From contig JALLBK010000104.1 in the NCBI GenBank assembly GCA_036940085.1, positions 1-46,811 on the forward strand: a stretch of 46,811 nucleotides of DNA. Direction: 5' to 3'. Each line of letters opens with the position of its first letter. Within the stretch, counting starts at the first letter, position 1. Made by a program: the position numbers and the translations under genes. Under the pieces are notes generated by a model. That model had not been told where the DNA came from, made no database searches, and was given only the letters and a program-made list of their open reading frames with translations. Positions 30,975 through 43,500 of the stretch are shown here, in pieces. The DNA is from Discostella pseudostelligera. Taxonomy: Eukaryota; Bacillariophyta; Thalassiosirophyceae; Thalassiosirales; Thalassiosiraceae.

Positions 30975-31462
30975 TAGAATGAAGGATAGGCAGGAGTATT
31001 GATTTGGAAGAAAAACAAAATGGATATGAGTAGGTTAAAGAGATGACATCTTTCGGACGAACGACGAATTGGACGTTGCTGCTCTTGTATGTTGGTGGCC
31101 AAAGCTGTCATGCAAACATAATTCTTGGGATACTCGTTTAAGATGATCATGAGCGGAAATCTTTGTGCATACTTGCATATCAACTATCCTCTAATGTAAT
31201 GATGCGATAATACTCTAACCAAGGTTTAGCCCATGATCTTTGCAACCTATCACCGATGCAACGCCACGTGTAAGTGCGCCGAGTGATTTTCCCGCGAAAT
31301 ATTTTCCACGTGGAAGTGCTCGTCTTAGTCGAGTCAATTCATGTCTCCCGCCAAATCTACGGATCTTTCACCAATGCTTTTTCATATTGGAATCCGTATT
31401 GGCAATGGCGGGTAGACCTGTCTGTCTCCCCTCCAGTAAAATTTTGCGGCGGCCGGCGGTGC
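30975..31462. promoter_or_regulatory. Fusion-gene 5' flank with composite-module array C
   Basis: This 488-bp region has plus-strand boxes CCACGTGT 31264-31271, TTTCCCGCGAAAT 31288-31300, CCACGTGG 31306-31313, AGTCGAGTC 31327-31335 and TCCCGCCAAAT 31346-31356. They lie 107-200 bp upstream of the chosen ATG and are oriented with the gene. Chance frames overlap it. Confidence 0.6.
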
Positions 31463-34400
31463 ATGATGCGGCGGCGGGCGGCGGCAGCAGCAGTGACAGA
31501 GGCGGCACATCACATCACGACAATGACGAACTCGACAGCCATGGAAATTGCGGAAATGGAGTGCGGCACCTCGCTCGCCGAGGATGTCTGGGCCATCGTC
31601 CCCTCCTCTACTACGGCCATGCCATCGTTGTCGCCATTGCGAGTTACGAACTCTGAATCGACGGGCAAGGCTGCGGCGGTATCGACAGCATCAGTGACGG
31701 TAGAAGAGGCATGGACCAAGATCCATCAGCTACGCTCCCGCCTTGCTGCGGATGTTATCAGCGATCCACCCTCCTCGTCTTCTTTATCTTCTACTGGATT
31801 TAATTTTCCCACCTTCATCTCGCCATTTGAACGGCCAAAAGTAAATAATGACAAGTCCACCAATGGTAGCAGCGGCACTACCACCACTACCACTCCCACT
31901 CCCAACGGCTCGTATCAGGGCATGGCCATTCCACTAATTTACTGTGATCAAACTGCCTCACAGCGTCCTGTACGATCGATTGAGGATTATATTCGATCTA
32001 TCTCTATGCCTTGTTATGCAAATACGCACACGGTAAGGAGAAGATGATGGGGATTATTATTGTTGATGATTCTGTTTTCTGCATTGATGTATGTTTCCTC
32101 AATTTGCATTTGCTGATGCATGAAAATTTCTCTTGTTTCTCTAATTACTACACTGCACTAAACCCATACAGAACATCACCTACACTGGTTCCCAATCGAC
32201 GGCATTTGTAGCCGAGGCACGTCAAGTTGTCGGTGAAGCTACCGGGGCACGCATTACCGGAAAAGCATCGTTGGACACTGTACTCTTTGGTGGGAATGGT
32301 GTTACCGGCGTAGTAGCAATGTTGATTGATTGTTTGAATTTACGTGGATTAGTCAATGAAGCCAAGAAGAGTAGTGACCATTTCAACATTACTCGACCGG
32401 TTGTGTTTGTGGGACCTCATGAGCATCATTCGAACTTGTTACCCTGGAGAGAATCGGGATGTGAGGTGATAACTATATCGGAACGTTCCACCGATGGGAT
32501 GGTAAATTTGGACGAATTGGAACGTTACCTTCGTCTACCGCAGTATGGGACATCCTCGGGACGATTACGCATGGGTGCCTTCTCGGCGGTGAGCAATGTT
32601 ACTGGGATAATTGCCGACGTTGATGCAATTGCTATATTGTTGCATAAGTATGGAGCACTCGCCTTCTTTGATTATGCAAGTGGGGCACCGTATGTTAAGA
32701 TGAATATGAATCCCAATCCTGTTGGGTATAGTTCCATGGGGAAATCGGATGAGGGCGGTGTTGTTGCTGTGGATCCTTCCAAGGATGCCATTTACTTTTC
32801 TCCGCACAAGTGTTATGGTGGAACTTCTACACCTGGCGTGTTGGTGATCAAAAAGCATGTAAGTGATTTGACCATTCAAATTCTTGTCAATGAATTTTAT
32901 CCTCCCATGCTAATTATGATAATGTGCACCCTATCATTCATTGACCTTTCATGCAGCTTATATCCCAAACTAACCCACCAACCATTTCCGGAGGCGGAAC
33001 AGTCTTCTACGTAAACAATCAATCACATCGTTTTTTATCCAATCGAGTTGAGAGATATGAGGGTGGAACGCCCGATGGTATTGGAATACAACGAGTTGGG
33101 CTGGCTTTGTTGGCAGGTCGGAGAGTGGCCGATGAGTTTGAACGTATTGTGCAGGGGATGGATTGCATTGATAATGATGATGGACGTGGTGGAGCGGTGC
33201 CATCGCGACCTCCGAAGACATTGTTGGAATATGAATGCTCGACGTACGACCGAGTAGTGTCCGAGCTGAAAAAGCATGCACCCAATCTAATTATGCTTGG
33301 ATGTTATAGCCATGATGATGAACGCAATCCCAGCCAAGAGACGACGAGGACTTCCTCGTGCGTAGGGCGACATCTTCCAATTTTCTCCTTCTTAATTCGA
33401 TGCGGAAAGCGTTTCCTACACTATAATTATGTCTGCGCCATTTTGAACGACGTCTTTGGAATACAATCAAGGGGAGGATGTCAATGTGCTGGACCGTACT
33501 CTCAACGATTGCTCGGATTAACTGACAGAATCAATTCTACGGAAGTTCCAAGTGACTCAAATAAACAGATCGAACGGGCGCTACTACGATCGGACCGACC
33601 TTGTGAGTTGTTGCGACCTGGATATACTAGACTCAGCCTGCCATTTAAGGGATTGCGTGAGGAGGAGGTAGATTATGTCATTCAGGCATTGATTTGGGTG
33701 GCAAAACATGGATGGGCGTTGCTCCCGCAGTACCGATGCGATCATCGCACAGGCGAGTGGCGCCATTGGAGTAGAAGGGGTAAACCGTTGGGGAAGAGCG
33801 AACGACGATGGTTGAGTCATTACGATGTCCTTGCGTCCCCAAGAGATGAGCCCAACAACTCAACTCCCCCGCTGGTCATTGATTCTGCAACGAACTTGAG
33901 TGAACACATGGAAGCAAGCCGTGATCGCCTCCGCCAAGCTATTGTCAATGCCAATGCTATTTTGCATACGACCAAATGTGATCCTCGATTTTTATCTGAG
34001 GTTGAAAAGATGAATACTGCTGTTGGCATGTTAGGAAGCGGTGGAAACAACGATTCAGGTGGTGGAGGAGTTGATCACACTCTCGAGGATTTGAGGTGGT
34101 ATGTTTACCAACAGGAGGTCTCTCAGTATTTGCGAGATGGGATGGAAGAAGTTCCAGACACTTTGGTGGATGACGCTTTACTTGGAGCAATTCATGTTCG
34201 TATTGATGGTAAACAACGCGAAACTCTATCCACTGGAGACAGCGACAAACTTGCGCCGGCGGGGGACGGATTTCCCTGTACTGAAACTGCGCCAATTGAC
34301 ATCGAAGGAATATGCACGTGGGAAACAACAGATCTCATCCCGTTCCGAGAGGGCGATCACGCTGGAGAGGCGCCATGCGACGAGATTAAGGCAGGATATG

Positions 34401-36504
34401 AAGCTGGGGAACTCGGCCATGCATGTGAAATTTTCTCAATTTTTAGAGACGAATGGATCCCCATATCCGAGTTCATTGAGCAGTATGGCTCTCGCGTGGC
34501 TGATGCTGCAATTGTTTCGGAAGAAGATTTGGCAAGTTGTCGAAAACGCGATTTGNTATGGCTCTCGCGTGGCTGATGCTGCAATTGTTTCGGAAGAAGA
34601 TTTGGCAAGTTGTCGAAAACGCGATTTGTCCGCAATGGAAGGCTCATCATCTTCCATGGCGATTTGCTCGACTTATACTGGTGCAATTAATTCGATGCCT
34701 CTTTCTACTTTTCCACCAAGCACATGCCTTCTACCTGCCGTGGAAAAGAGAGAAAAGAAGAAGCCGTCTCGTGACTCTTTGCAGTGGGGCGAATCTTCTG
34801 CTCCGCACATTGCTCCATCTACCTCATCTCAAGGCGAACAAAATGGCAGTTGCGTCAATGGTGTTAATGCTACAACACCATCTTCTGCTGTCGTGAGTGA
34901 CATGTCGACATGTGCAAAATTAAGCATCAAGTTAAAGAAACACAAAGGAATGATAAAACCTCCGCCGAAACTGATGCGCTTCATCACGCAGGTGAGGCTA
35001 CGTAGTATTGTGTCAATTCGATTTTCCTTTATCACAAATTTATTTACATGCACAATATCAATCAGGCTATGATCCAGTGGGATATGATCCAAGACGGCGA
35101 TCGACTCCTTCTTGGTCTTTCTGGGGGAAAGGACTCGCTAAGCTTGCTCCATTGTCTCCTGGAGTTTCAGAAGAAATTACCGATAAAGTTTGATATCGAG
35201 GTAATACCNGCTAAGCTTGCTCCATTGTCTCCTGGAGTTTCAGAAGAAATTACCGATAAAGTTTGATATCGAGGTAATACCTCGTTCTGCTCTTTAACTT
35301 GCCCGTTGATCAGCTGATTTAATTATGCTCATCATGTGTTTCCCACACAAAGGTTTGCACAATTGATCCTATGACGCCATCATTCGATCCGTCTCCACTC
35401 ATTCCGTACGTGGAAGGATTAGGGTTGAAGTATCATTACATTCGGGATGATAGTAAGTGTTTTCTGTTCCGTTGACTCCATTACTAATTATTAGTTGTCT
35501 CTAATGCCCTATCGCAGTTGTTCAACGTGCAACTTCCAGCGGCAAAGATGGAAACACTGTTTCGTCACTTTGTGCGTTCTGCGCTAGAATGAAGAGGGGC
35601 AATCTGTATACATGTGCTAGGAGGAATAATTGCAACAAACTTGTATTAGGTGAGCATGGAGAATCAAAGGTATTTCTGACCTGCCAAACTGTCGACCAGC
35701 TGATTCAATGTTGTCTGTGTTCCTTGTCTTTTCCTCAATAGCACAACACCTAGACGATTGCGCGGAATCCTTTTTGATGAGTATTATGCACAACGGCTTC
35801 ATACGAACAATGAAAGCTAATTACAAAATCAATGCCGGTGATGTATCTGTCATTCGCCCTCTTGTCTATTGCCGCGAGAGTCTCATGACAGAATTTGTAA
35901 GTGGTCGCGTGTCGCTTACTTGCTGAGTAATCTGCTCTCCGAGTTCACAAATCGTGCATTCTTTGTTTAGGCGAAATCTGCAAATTTACCTGTTATCAAC
36001 GAGAATTGTCCTGCCTGTTTCGAAGAGCCAAAGGAGAGAGCGCGCATGAAAAAGCTTTTATCCAGGGAGGAGACACTATATCCAAACCTTTACGACCATA
36101 TCCGCCGGGCGTTAATACCAGTGATGCATGATGACTCCACAGCGATCATGAGAAGCTACCTTGAGGAAACGATTGCAAAGAGTCGTAAAATACCTGAAAA
36201 ATCAAAGGTGGGAAAGGTCACCAGCGGTTTCAATTCAGACGATGTGCAACCTAAAGAGGCTCGATGTACGATAACTGTTGACGTTGAGGTGTCCTCGGAG
36301 GCATCTACTCGCCTGTTATTGTCATCTGCGACAGAGGAAGAACTAGTTGCTGAACTGGCGAGAAGAAGGGCCGATAAGTACAAACTGGCGGGTGCAATGA
36401 GACGGTTGCCGAATGATAGTACGCTGCCACCCGATGAGACGGGGCAAATGTGCTCACTTACAGGAGGGGATGGTATGATTCCATGCAGTGAATTGATGGA
36501 GTAA
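31463..36504 (+). CDS. Class V aminotransferase (cysteine desulfurase-like) fused to TtcA-like tRNA thiolase
   Basis: Eight exons: 31463-32032, 32172-32858, 32957-34991, 35066-35200, 35353-35452, 35518-35649, 35742-35896, 35971-36504. Counting two 72-base assembly overlaps once, they form one 1424-residue frame. The N-terminal half is a PLP class V enzyme: [21 protein letters not shown] (274-278), [13 protein letters not shown] lysine in SPHKCYGG (K403), GGGTV, and a Cys loop [10 protein letters not shown] (C594/C596), fitting a cysteine desulfurase. After a roughly 370-residue linker comes a PP-loop ATPase: [14 protein letters not shown] (1092-1097), [10 protein letters not shown] (C1170, C1173), [18 protein letters not shown] and NENCPAC (C1260). 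These three cysteines match the [4Fe-4S] set of TtcA, which makes 2-thiocytidine 32 in tRNA. Start is the first in-frame ATG after array C; a mitochondrial presequence is possible. Confidence 0.85.
34484..34628. repeat. 72-bp direct repeat flanking N (unmerged contig overlap)
   Basis: 34484-34555 and 34557-34628 are identical around N at 34556. The duplication breaks exon 3 of the fusion gene, and counting one copy restores the frame. Same length as the other two junctions. Confidence 0.93.
35137..35281. repeat. 72-bp direct repeat flanking N (unmerged contig overlap)
   Basis: 35137-35208 and 35210-35281 are identical around N at 35209. It duplicates the end of exon 4 (after the PP-loop) and the first bases of the following intron. 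Confidence 0.93.
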
Positions 36505-37014
36505 ATGGATGACTGATGCTAATGTTAAGTGTCGAACTGAGAGCTGATCTGCTAGTACACGCGCTTTCTCACTCATTGTCATGATCAGGCTTCAGAAGCT
36601 CGTATGCGTATGGCATAGATAGCATAATGTTGGAAAGGATGCAATGAGACAACCAAGGAGGCAAATTCAAGGGATTTTGGATTTTGGAAGATACGAGAGC
36701 GACGATGATATCGCCAATTCCTTGGGGAAAGATTCAATATGGAACTCCTACCCATGTAGAAGATCCAGGGTTCGGGTTCGAGTGTTCGTGAGTTCTTCCG
36801 ATCTCGACCGACGGTCCTTGCCATCCAACAAAGGATCACCCGTCACCGTCATTAATCTCATAAAACAAATCATCAATACAATCAATCGGTGAGATCTCTT
36901 CATTAGTATGACTTCAGCAATCGGCTTTCATCTTCACTCATATTGCCGCCAACACTTTCGTCACTTGTCTTCAAGAACCAACTGAAAAGAAATATAGAAA
37001 CAACATCGAGAATA
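36505..37014. other. Intergenic region upstream of ADHE
   Basis: This is 510 bp. An 83-codon frame starting with MRQPRRQIQG (36644-36892) ends before the ADHE exon and is out of its frame. I cannot show that it is a targeting exon. No composite module is present. Confidence 0.45.
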
Positions 37015-40000
37015 ATGAGCATAACCCCACGCACAATGGAGCCATCGCGAGAGAACGAACATGAAAACTGTTCTCCGTTATCCTCCATCAAGCCGAGTAA
37101 CTTACAAATTTTGCACGCATCAGTCAAAGCGCAAGAACATTTCGCCACCCTAACTCAGGAGCAAACAGATTTCATATTCAGCGAAATCGCAAAGGTTGCG
37201 AATAAGGCGCGAGTTCCCTTGGCGGTAATGGCTGCAGAAGAAACAGAAATGGGGTGCATGGAAGACAAAGTTATCAAAAATAGTTTGGCATGTGAGTTGA
37301 TCTGCGATCGGTACAAGAATTCCAAGACATGCGGCCTCATCAGGGAGGATCAACCGCATGGGCTGAGAGTTTATGCCAACCCTGTTGGACCGGTCTGCGC
37401 AATAACCCCAGTAACGAACCCAACATCTACCGCAATCTCGAAGTGTCTGATGCTCGCAAAGACAAGGAACGCAGGAGTTTTTCTACCCCACCCTCATGTG
37501 AGTACATGGTCCTAAGGCGTGGTTATTGATCATTTACATCGCCACTAATAATAGCTGTTGCTTCGTTTTCACTTCCACCCGCTAGGCCGCCAAATGCACA
37601 GCCGAGGCCGTCCGCATCTGCCGAGAAGCGGGTGTGAAGGCTGGTGCACCGCTGAACTGGGTGCAGTGTATCACAGACCATGACATCAAGGAAAGTCAGG
37701 CCGTCATGCAAAGCCCTGAGATTAAGCTGATTCTGGCGACAGGAGGACCAAGTGAGTATCATGTAATGACCCTCACCTGTATTATTTATGTCTCTATTCT
37801 TCTCACGTGATCATCTGTCCACAGATATGGTGAAGGCGTCATATTCAGCGGGAAAGCCTGCTATTGGAGTTGGGTCTGGGAATGCTCCCATTCTGGTAGA
37901 CGAAACCTCCGATGTATTGCAGGCATGTGGATCAATTATTTTGGGCAAGACATTCGACAATGGTGTGATTTGCGCCGCTGAACAAAGTGTCGTTGCAGTC
38001 GATGCGGTGTACGATGAACTGAAGGAACTTATGCAAGGACGCGGCGTCCATTTTCTACTGGGCGATGAACGAGACAAGCTCGCAGCGTTCATTCAGAAAG
38101 ATGGTCGTATTAATCCCAAAATCGTTGGTCAGAGTGCTCATGAAATAGCATTGCGTGCAAATCTGAGCCCCATCCCTGCCAATACAGTCGTTCTTGCCAC
38201 GGAGGAGACAACAGTGGGTGAAGACAATCCCCTGTCCAAAGAAAAACTATGTCCGGTCATAGCGCTTTACAGAGCGAGTAACTTTGACGATGGAGTACAG
38301 CTGTGCAGAGCTCTTGCCCTGAATGGAGGCGTTGGGCATACCGCGGGGATGTACACTTCGAGTAAAAATTTGATGGAGATGAAAAGAAGAGAAGAGGTAT
38401 TTCTACGAGAAGTACCCGTTCACCGAGTTTTGGTCAATATGCCTACATCGATTGCTGCAATTGGTACCGCGTTCAACTTTGCGATCGATCCAAGTCTCAC
38501 CCTTGGTGTCGGCACTGAAGGTAAGTTTCGATGGTTTAGTCGCTCACTCGTTGTCGTCCTCTCTAAATAAATTTTGCCATTTTCTTCGAATGTCCGGATA
38601 CTTCACAGCCGGCTCGTCCATGTCATCCAACTTAGGTCCTAGTCATGTAAGTGTCATGTTGATTTTGTTGCTAGCTCTATTCGTCGTTCTTGTATTTCTT
38701 ATTAATATTATTTGTCACAAATTTGGGACTATTCATAGCTCATTAATTTAACCACAGTTGCTGAGCGTCAAGAACACATTGAATGGCTTCAATTGCCCCG
38801 CCAGTTATACTATAACCGAGGATGCTTGGAAGAAGCATTGGAGGGGAATGCCATTAATGGAGAAAAACGAGTTTTGGTTGTCACAGATAAAGGCATGGTT
38901 AGGGCCGGTTTTGTGCAGAGAGTTTCGACATGTCTGCGAGAACAAGGACTAGACGTTGAGATCTTTTCTGATGTCCATCCCGATCCAGATATGGAATGTG
39001 TCCGCAACGGCGTAGAGGTCTGCAATTCGTTTAAACCCGATATCATTGTCTGTCTTGGAGGGGGATCGCCGATCGACGCCGGCAAATTCATACGAGTTCA
39101 GTACGAGCACCCTGAACTCACGTTGGAAGATGCCTCCGCTAGATTCATCGAGATCCGGAAGAGAACTTGCGCCTTTCCAAAGCTGGGCAGCAAAGTGAGG
39201 AGACTTATTGCCATCCCTACAACTTCAGGCACTGGTTCTGAGGTTTCGCCATTCACTGTTATCACCTCTGATGATGGCCAAAAGTTCCCAATCGCGTCGT
39301 ATAAGCTGACTCCGGATGTTGCTGTCTGTGATTCGACTCTTTGTGACAGTCTACCGCGATCTCTCGTTGCTCATGCTGGGCTGGACTCCATCACCCATGC
39401 AGTTGAATCATTCGTTTCTGTGGCGCAAAACGATTTTACAAAAACTCAGTCGTTAGAGGCACTCGAACTTCTCTTCAAATACCTCCCTGAAAGCTACAAA
39501 TCAGGATCTGCTCTCGCGAGAGATGCATGCCACCGGTAGGTCTAATCATTGGTTTTTCACGTTGTCAGTTGTATGTCCAATTTCTCATTCAATACTCCGT
39601 TCATGTAATGTTCTTTCGCATTTTGCAGGGGAGCAACGATTGCTGGAATTGCCTTTAGCAATGCCTTCTTGGGCATTTGTCACAGCCTTGCACATCAAGT
39701 TGGAGGCGAGTTTCACATTCCTCACGGGATGACTTGCGCGATACTTCTTCCACATGTCATTGAATACAATTCAACTGAATGTCCAACGAAGATGGGAGTA
39801 TATCCTTCATATCACTATCCTCAGGCTTCAACTCGCTATGCGGCTATTTCAAAGCACATTGGAGCTGATACCCACGACACAGACGGTCTCATCAAAATGC
39901 TCCATGATGTTATGGTGCAGCTCGACACCCCGTTATCGTTTCAAGATGCTGGTGTCAATGAGGAAGCCTATTTGGCTAACTTGGATGTGCTGGCTTTGCA

Positions 40001-40166
40001 CGCATTCGATGATCAATGCACTGCAGCGAATCCTCGATATCCGCTTGTGAGCGAGCTGAAAGATATTCTCCTGAAGGCGTACTACGGGGCAGCAGCGTAT
40101 GAAGCCAGACGCCACAAGAAAGGGGAACTCAATGAACAAGTGGAAGCTGGCGAGGCAACCGCGTAG
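37015..40166 (+). CDS. ADHE: Bifunctional aldehyde-alcohol dehydrogenase AdhE
   Basis: Six exons (37015-37497, 37586-37751, 37825-38520, 38609-38646, 38739-39535, 39629-40166) with GT-AG introns give 905 residues, the usual AdhE length. The N-terminal CoA-acylating aldehyde dehydrogenase has EDKVIKN, PVTNPTSTA, ATGGP, GVGSGNAP and the catalytic cysteine in FDNGVICAAEQS (C266). A 38-nt exon 4 encodes the conserved linker GSSMSSNLGPSH. The C-terminal iron alcohol dehydrogenase has CLGGGSPIDAGK, TTSGTGSEVSPF and the iron-binding block GICHSLAHQVGGEFHIPHG. AdhE reduces acetyl-CoA to acetaldehyde and then ethanol with NADH during fermentation; the large enzyme forms spirosomes. No targeting presequence is visible from the chosen ATG, but an upstream exon cannot be excluded. 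Confidence 0.93.
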
Positions 40167-40556
40167 GAGGCCCAGTATTTTGTCTCGAATTGTTTAGGTT
40201 GGGCACTATTTTAGGCCCATGCAGTAGCTCGCAGCATCGACTCGGACCTGTTTGTAATCCAAAGGGTTGATGCAAGTGTTTAGGTTGAGCACACAAGTGT
40301 GATAGTTAAGTTCCGTAGGACTGAGCACCCTTCTTCCAGTGTGCCTGTAAAAAAGAATAATTAGCATCGATTTCAATAAAACACCCACTCTCTAGAGAAG
40401 AACGCATGTTTTGTAAGGTCTAAAATTGTTCTTAGCTATGGTAGATTATTAAGCATACAACAGAATCACAACGGCGTGGACATTACGTTCAATTATCGCG
40501 AGTTGACAAGATCATTACGTCTTTTGCTGCTGAATACACGCAGCCACAACCGTTGG
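40167..40556. other. Convergent 3' intergenic region
   Basis: 390 bp lie between the ADHE and LSD1-like stop codons. The sequence is AT-rich with short chance frames; I see nothing else. Confidence 0.55.
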
Positions 40557-43500
40557 TCATTTGTCACTTGCAACTACATCGGCTGCAAACCATGTCTCTC
40601 TTCGTCCAGGAAGTTTCCACTTGGCTTCAGCGTCGGCATTATTTTCATCAGTAGATGAGATGCGACGAATCAGCGAATTGTATCTTTCTTCAATATCTTT
40701 CAGGCTAAAGTTGTTATCTGGTGACATCGTCTTAGCTTTTATTTTGATCATAGCCGACTCGGAAAGACCAAAACTCTCTACCCCTCTCAAAATGGAAGAA
40801 TCGTCGTCGAACCACCACCTCTTGGAATACGATCCGCACTTGTGGTCCTTTCTGACTACTTTATCGTAGGTAGAAACTTCAGATGGCTTGTTTGATAAAG
40901 ATACTTCTTTCCCACGTCGCACTGTGAAAGTAGGTTGATAAAGATATGATTCGTCAAAAGTAATGTCATTCAACTCAGGCTCTAGAGCCACATCTAGTCT
41001 GTAGGCCTCCCGTATGCCGGTCTCAAATGCACCATGAATTGTTGAAGGGTGATAAGGCGTTGTTGCTTCGCCGGCGAACAATATCAAAGGTCGATCTGGT
41101 TTAGTGACAACTTGTTCGTTCCACTCTGGACGGAAGTCATACATGGGAGTCGACATCGCAGTTAACTCTGCGAAGCCATTGACCCCTGAAATCAGAAAGC
41201 AGGTGACACATGATAGTGTGAATTTTAGGATTCCAAATACGATAAACCAAGCAATTATGCAACTTACCCTGCGGAACGTAGCAAAAAGCGCCTCGACTGT
41301 AAGGGTCAGATCCCCATCGCGATACGAAGTAGTCAATCGGCCAATCAGGGACTGTTACATCAACCTGGCGTCGAGTCTTCAAGGACTCATCCGCCTTAAT
41401 TGCCTTGGTGCACATTTTCTTCAACACTTGCATACATTCAAAAACAACGTCGTCATCGTGCATCTCCTCGACTTGACTCGCATACTCTGACCCTCCGTAG
41501 ATTGCAACTAATATAGGAGCATTCCTCATATTAAAGAAAAGGATGTCCTTCCCGTGTTCGGAGGACGCGTGTCCGATAAAATCAAACCGTTGAGTAAATG
41601 CAGTGTTCCGATTCAAAGAATTAGACCCTGATGAGTGGCGTGGTAAGTTGTTCCAAAATGAATTCTCGAATGACATGCAGCATTTGTTGTAAGCACCGAC
41701 TCCAAGTCGATGTAATGCATTCGTTTTTGCGGCTGGTAAGGGCGGGCTAAATGCGATGTGACCAGGAGATCCCGGTGGAATTGATAGAATGGAAAGCGGA
41801 ACAGTCACAATCACAGCATCGGCCTCAAGCGTCAGACCACACTTCGTCGTGACTTGTACAACTGTGTCATTCTCGTTCCCGTACGTCGAAGTTCGGCTCG
41901 ACAGGGTATTGTCGTCGGAAGGCAGATCAGATTCTCTAGCCTGCTTCGTACCGGACAATTGTTGCGCCTCTCTCGACCGTGAAAATAAAAACATCTTTGA
42001 CCCCCTATTCTTCCGAGTGAACTTGCGTATAGGTGACTTTTCAACATGAACATGAGCCGACTGTTGTTGATCCACCGCTTGCTGTCGAAGGCGCTTCGCC
42101 TCTTCTCTTTCAACAATTGTTATGCCATTGACTTCTATACCACATTGAATGACGCCTCGACTGCTACTGCCGCTATCACTCAAAACCCCTCCACAAAGAT
42201 CCGATGAACCAGTTGCAATGGATGATTGCTTGCCAAATGTACTCGCAAAATCGCCACTGCGACGATGATTAATGTTGCTAATTGAACTCAGCAGCTCGTC
42301 ATCTGGCGACGACGACGACGGACTTTTGAACAGTTTTCCATCACCTCTACACTCAAATCCATCAGCAAGCGCCTCGATGATGTCACGAAACCCCCCCTCA
42401 AGATAGGAGTGATCTCCACCGTAACCAAACGGTTCATCCTCATTCCATTTTTGTCCAAGATCTTTCATGGGTGCTCCCGAGCTCATTTCAAGGTTGGCTA
42501 CATGCCAATTGAATAGATTCTCTCGAACAACTTCTTCGTTTACAACACTTTGGTTTGTGGTACTTTGACGATTGTTGCTATTTCCTTCAGTGCTGATTCG
42601 CTTCTTGTCAACTGAGGTGGTAGTTTCCCGATGATACTTTTTGCATTCTTCAAATATTCCTCCAAAGTTTACAGATGGATCGATTGCGGCGACGTCTTTT
42701 CCATTGTCGACAGATGAATCTTGAGTAGAATGACTTATGCTAGACGTGGTTGTCGTGTCATCCGATATGTAGTTTAACGAAAGTGATTCATCCCCCGCTA
42801 CTACTTGTGTGAGACTTTTCCCATTCCTCAAATTGGATTTTTTGCGTTCTGCGACGTCCTCCTTTTTTGATTTCTTTATTGAAGGTTGGTTTGCCCCCTC
42901 CTTCTTCCAAACATACTTTCCCTCATCACAACACTTTGCTGCCAAGTCTAGTATATCATTAAACTCCTCGGCAACCTGCCGGTCAACTTCCTCATGAATC
43001 ATATTTCCATTGTGATCGACGAGGCAAGTGTGATCTCCCTCCACAGCATGCAGTGGTAGACGAAGCTTTTGATGTGCTAGGACGTAAAGTGGATTGAGAC
43101 AACCAATTCCATCCTCGCTCTTGCGAATGATTTCATTGCCTTGATTCCCAGTGCCTCCATCCGTGTTGTGGACGTCGGTAATTCTTCTGCGCGATGCTTT
43201 GTTGGCGGCACGATGTTGTATCCGCAGGGATTTGCGAACATGCTCCACATTATCATTTTCGTGCTTTTCATTTCCATTGCCTCCTCCATTATTCTTCCTC
43301 GATGTGCCAAAGTCATGTGAGCCTACTTGTAGATGCTGATGATGTTGATGCGACGAGTGTGCATTCTCTACTGTCGACACACCTGTACCATGAATAAATG
43401 CTCCTCCGACATCCACTGGACTCCACTTTCTTACTTTGTACAATTCACTCGGTGGTTCTCCTTTCTTTCCATCCTTATTGTCGTCATCATCTTGCCATTC

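Noticed and set aside
31240..31656. 138-codon plus-strand frame overlapping the fusion-gene start
   Set aside because: It lies in a different frame from the aminotransferase and partly inside array C; the conserved domain frame takes precedence.
36644..36892. 83-codon frame MRQPRRQIQG as an ADHE targeting exon
   Set aside because: It has an amphipathic-looking start, but it ends before ADHE, is out of frame and I found no convincing splice pair linking it.
38747..38800. Alternative ADHE acceptor giving LLSVKNTLNGF
   Set aside because: It looks like the AdhE linker but shifts the frame away from VAERQEHIEW. The upstream acceptor (exon from 38739) gives LINLTTVAERQEH in the correct frame.
40557..40559. 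TGA at the end of the LSD1-like gene as a selenocysteine codon
   Set aside because: The SANT-like domain is already complete and the sequence beyond shows no conserved extension or SECIS-like structure that I can see.
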